Assembly (NCBI GenBank): GCA_902467875.1
Contig: CABQWP010000028.1
Location: 1-25,055 of the forward strand
Length of the DNA: 25,055 nucleotides
Direction: 5' to 3'
Origin: an uncultured Collinsella sp.
GTDB taxonomy: Bacteria > Actinomycetota > Coriobacteriia > Coriobacteriales > Coriobacteriaceae
Both the position numbers and the translations under genes were made by a program. Position 1 is the first letter of the stretch. The number at the start of each line of letters is the position of its first letter. A model generated the notes under the pieces. That model ran no database searches. It was not told where the DNA came from and worked only from the letters and a program-made list of their open reading frames with translations. Shown one piece after another: positions 22,889 to 25,055 of the stretch.

Positions 22889-23415
22889 CCGAGCACCTCC
22901 TTTTTGTATTGGCTGTATGCGCAGACCATCTCTTGATAACTCCGCTCCGAAGGCGACGACGCCAGCGCCTCGCCCTCGTCGAATATAAGCCGTTCGAGCA
23001 GTCCCCAATCAAGTCGGTCGACGAATGCCTGGCTATGAAGATCGATGATGTCGTTCGGACGACAGGCATAGAGCTTCATTACCGCCAGGTCCTCCAAGGA
23101 TGGCGTAAAGTACCTGATAAAGCGCGCCCCAATATCCAAGGGAATCAAACGATCTTCGTAATTGAACGGCATCTGATTACAATATGCCACCGCCATACCA
23201 TTCACCTCGGGGTATCGAGCTATGATCTCGCGGAGGCACCTATCTGCCTCAAACACATCAATGTCATGTGTAACCGAACGATTCGTCACATCGTTTAGCA
23301 TGAAGGCGCTTCCTCCCACCAATACAACGTTCGGCCTGTCGTCTCTTGGACCTATTTCCAGCTCCGCCTCTTCGTCAATGCCCAAAAGAGTCTGCTCTAA
23401 ATCCTGCTTATACAT
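22885..23415 (-). CDS. DUF6036/AbiEii-like nucleotidyltransferase (putative toxin)
   Basis: This 176-residue protein has the minimal nucleotidyltransferase core: LVGGSAF (G34, G35, S36), the metal-binding pair D51 and D53 in THDIDVF, and a third acidic residue D94 in IPLDIG. LEDLAVMKLYACRPNDIIDL follows (K114, D122, D125), as in AbiEii-like and DUF6036 proteins. Known relatives transfer nucleotides to RNA or protein and serve as toxins or abortive-infection effectors; others are uncharacterised. ATG 23415 has AGGA 7 nt upstream. The DNA here is visibly more AT-rich than the flanks, which suggests acquisition by transfer. It overlaps its downstream partner by four bases. An AT-rich inverted repeat sits just upstream of the start. 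Confidence 0.8.
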   Translation of the reverse strand: MYKQDLEQTLLGIDEEAELEIGPRDDRPNVVLVGGSAFMLNDVTNRSVTHDIDVFEADRCLREIIARYPEVNGMAVAYCNQMPFNYEDRLIPLDIGARFIRYFTPSLEDLAVMKLYACRPNDIIDLHSQAFVDRLDWGLLERLIFDEGEALASSPSERSYQEMVCAYSQYKKEVLG

Positions 23416-23427
23416 AGCAAATCCTAT

Positions 23428-23448
23428 TATTATTTATCTTCAATAATA
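23428..23448. promoter_or_regulatory. AT-rich inverted repeat upstream of the nucleotidyltransferase
   Basis: TATTATT (23428-23434) and AATAATA (23442-23448) form a perfect inverted repeat with a 7-nt spacer, 13 bp before the start codon. The position suits an autoregulatory operator or a leader hairpin. TA-like units often carry such sites. Confidence 0.5.
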
Positions 23449-23538
23449 CTATTCAGTCGCACGACAGGACCCACAGGATGCAAGAATTCTGCTCGTGGCG
23501 ATAATTCGTACACCCTGGAAGTCCTAATGTGACAAACG

Positions 23539-23973
23539 CTAACTCTCCCAGCCGGCGCGGATGGTTGTTGCGACATCGCCTAGGCGCTGGCCCAGGGCCG
23601 CTAGATGCTGGAGCACCTCATTGGGCGAGGCACCGTTGAGAATGCACGTGAGGGCATATGAGGCCAAGAAGATTGCCGCAAGTCCTAGCGGAATGAGCAC
23701 GATCATCGCCAATGTGCGCAGGCGCTGGCCCACACGGCGACGACGCGCACGACGCTTGTCGAACGCGAGCTCCTGCGCATATGAATCTTGCTGTACGGAA
23801 TAGGCCTCTGGCGCCGATTTACACCCGGGCACAGCTGCAGGTACAGCAGCGGGCACGACATTTTGCGCAAGGGGCTGGGCTGCCGCCCCTTGCATTTGCA
23901 TCTCTATAAGCCGTTGCCGTTGGCGCAACATGCGCTCGGCTTGTTGCTGCGGAGTCTCAAGAAACAGATCCAT
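23539..23973 (-). CDS. Small single-pass membrane protein, function unknown
   Basis: I do not recognise this 144-residue protein. It has an N-terminal Gln/Arg/Met-rich helix (about 8-29, QQQAERMLRQRQRLIEMQMQ), an Ala/Pro-rich linker (30-55), a strongly basic stretch (73-86, KRRARRRRVGQRLR), and one membrane helix (about 88-112). A short C-terminal tail follows (ASPNEVLQHLAALGQRLGDVATTIRAGW). The basic stretch before the helix predicts the N-terminus inside and the tail outside. The start is ATG 23973 with GGAGG 6 nt upstream. No terminator is evident between its stop codon and the nucleotidyltransferase gene. Confidence 0.7.
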   Translation of the reverse strand: MDLFLETPQQQAERMLRQRQRLIEMQMQGAAAQPLAQNVVPAAVPAAVPGCKSAPEAYSVQQDSYAQELAFDKRRARRRRVGQRLRTLAMIVLIPLGLAAIFLASYALTCILNGASPNEVLQHLAALGQRLGDVATTIRAGWES

Positions 23974-24226
23974 GCTGGCCTCCAAAATCGGAGCATTCGA
24001 CGCTTACGACCAGCATCCCGCACCGCCATGACCGCGACAACGCAATCGCCGGCAATAGCCACAAAGTTTCTTTTGCTCAAAAGCTGTCGAAAAGCTCAAC
24101 AACTCCCCTACCAGCACTTTCTCTGAGCTTTTTTCGCCAACAATCTTTTGGCCTTCCACCCTTACGCCAACCGACCAAAATCTAACCAATAGCTTGACGA
24201 AAATTGTGGAGACCGGGACCCCACAC
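23974..24226 (-). other. Gene-free stretch before the small membrane-protein gene
   Basis: No recognised gene lies here. On the minus strand an open frame (24420 to 24004) crosses the terminator and palindrome and shows no ribosome site or known motif, so I do not call it. The sequence is less GC-rich than its surroundings and contains repeated AGCTTTT strings (about 24070-24100). It probably holds the promoter and a long leader of the gene that starts at 23973. Confidence 0.4.
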
Positions 24227-24254
24227 AAAAAGTGCCGCCCCAAAGGGGCGGCAC
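24227..24254 (-). terminator. Strong intrinsic terminator
   Basis: On the minus strand GTGCCGCCCC (24245-24254) pairs perfectly with GGGGCGGCAC (24232-24241) with a 3-nt loop, followed by TTTTT (24227-24231). It closes the transcript of the gene that ends at 24407, giving a 3' UTR of about 180 nt that contains the palindrome at 24305-24388. Confidence 0.92.
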
Positions 24255-24304
24255 ACAAACTTATTATCAGCTTTTCTGTAACGAGCATGCGACGACTCAA
24301 CGCC

Positions 24305-24388
24305 GGGGCGCAGGGCGGGGAAACCTTTGCCTCGCGCGACCCTGCGAAGCCGTGAGCGAGAGGGGAAGGTTTCCCCGCCCTGCGCCCC
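24305..24388. repeat. 84-bp nested palindrome with perfect 23-bp arms
   Basis: A 23-nt arm at 24305-24327 (starting GGGGCGCAGGGCGGGG, ending AAACCTT) is the exact inverse of 24366-24388. Inside, CTCGC pairs with GCGAG. No T-run follows on either strand, so it is not a standard terminator. It lies in the 3' UTR of the membrane-protein gene at 24407, between its stop codon and the terminator at 24227. It looks like a mobile palindromic unit or an RNA-stabilising element. Confidence 0.85.
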
Positions 24389-24406
24389 GTGGTCGGTGAG
24401 AACAGA

Positions 24407-25039
24407 CTACATGCCCGCAAGACCGCGGGCGGCGGTGGCGCACATAAATGCCAAGACGAGAATCACGAGCGACCCGGCGATGTCTGCCAGCACGCCCATT
24501 ACGCGGCGCTCAAACAGCCAACTCTCAAAGTGCGGGGCAACGTTGCGCCAAACACGCCACAGCAAGATGCCCATACCGATGACGCCCGGGATATTGAGCA
24601 GTAGGATCTCGGAGCACAAAAGACCGATCAGGTTGCCGGCGGCAAAGCCCGCATCGCCCTCGCAGTATTTGCGATAAATCATGTACAGCATGTACGCCAC
24701 AAACGGCTGCAGGCACGCAGAGATAAACGTAACTACTATCGAGGGCTCCTGCGAAAAGACCTCGGTGAGTTTATCGACACTCGTAGCGTCCTTCGAAGCC
24801 AAGAATAAACCGATAACCACAAGGGGCACCACGCCCAAAATTACCTCGACCAGAGTAAACAACTTGGCAGTCAAATCCTCACTAGCCGAATTCAAATGAG
24901 GCGCCCACTCAGGATGAGCATGCGCGCCGACCTTCTTGTCCTTCTCGGCACGATCGGCCTTTTTACCCTCGGCAACCCGACGACCAGGATCCTTGCGAGT
25001 TCCCGCCGCAGCAACCCGAGCCCGAGACTTCTTACCCAT
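24407..25039 (-). CDS. Four-helix membrane protein with basic N-terminus, function unknown
   Basis: This 210-residue protein has a very basic, disordered N-terminus (residues 1-36: many Lys and Arg with Ala and Gly), then about four membrane helices (near 60-82, 101-121, 132-158, 184-205). No catalytic or transport motif is recognised. Charged and His/Pro-rich residues lie between the tail and the first helix. The start is ATG 25039 with GAGGTG 6 nt upstream; an in-frame ATG three codons earlier overlaps that site. Its 3' UTR carries the 84-bp palindrome and ends at the strong terminator at 24227. It is near the window edge, so its upstream context is unknown. Confidence 0.75.
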   Translation of the reverse strand: MGKKSRARVAAAGTRKDPGRRVAEGKKADRAEKDKKVGAHAHPEWAPHLNSASEDLTAKLFTLVEVILGVVPLVVIGLFLASKDATSVDKLTEVFSQEPSIVVTFISACLQPFVAYMLYMIYRKYCEGDAGFAAGNLIGLLCSEILLLNIPGVIGMGILLWRVWRNVAPHFESWLFERRVMGVLADIAGSLVILVLAFMCATAARGLAGM

Positions 25040-25055
25040 AACCAACACCTCACAA

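Noticed and set aside
24004..24420. Open frame of 138 codons on the minus strand
   Set aside because: It runs through a 23-bp-arm palindrome and a strong terminator, lacks a ribosome site and matches no family I recognise.

Overview
The window is high-GC DNA from what is most likely a gut actinobacterium of the Coriobacteriia, probably Collinsella or a close relative. This rests on the GC-rich codon use, a mannose-family PTS with FrlB-like SIS proteins, two GntR/UTRA regulators, and many interspersed hairpin repeats. It is a judgement from gene content and style, not from a marker gene. Except for an IS110-type transposase remnant (1-734) and one GntR gene (10855-11577), every gene lies on the minus strand.

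Layout. 1 to about 1010: 3' part of an IS110-family element whose transposase frame is broken by one base in a run of seven C. 1014-1252: two copies (one truncated) of a structured repeat. 1258-3204: a GntR regulator and a YitT-family membrane protein. 3344-3462: a 119-bp nested palindrome. 3560-8060: a probable catabolic operon, read right to left: PTS IIAB, IIC, IID, an FrlB-like SIS deglycase, and a HAD phosphatase/phosphomutase. 8243-9325: an EamA-family transporter. 9657-11577: a second SIS deglycase paralogue divergent from its own GntR regulator, with repeated operator-like sites between them. 11624-14216: a GNAT acetyltransferase, a threonine-aldolase-type PLP enzyme and a PAP2 phosphatase. 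14432-22273: housekeeping genes mfd (frame broken by one base in a run of seven G), nth, an ABC exporter and rmuC. 22325-23415: a two-gene, toxin-antitoxin-like unit (HTH protein plus DUF6036-type nucleotidyltransferase) in locally AT-rich DNA. 23539-25039: two small membrane proteins separated by a strong terminator and an 84-bp nested palindrome.

How the genes work together. The PTS would import and phosphorylate an amino-sugar adduct such as an Amadori compound (fructoselysine type). The SIS enzymes would split the 6-phosphate adduct into hexose phosphate and amine. The GntR/UTRA proteins would sense a phosphorylated sugar and control promoters that carry matching sites.

The most unusual content is non-coding. 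A repeat family (1014-1156, 1160-1252, 9509-9647, 14314-14428) sits immediately 3' of three unrelated minus-strand genes, always in the same orientation. Its long stem is maintained although the stem sequence differs between copies, and an inner hairpin is almost identical in two of them. A second set of hairpins has a shared GGGGAC loop and variable stems (5350-5380, 9432-9471, 11585-11625). Three intrinsic terminators lie 15 to 30 nt upstream of the start codon of the next gene on the same strand.
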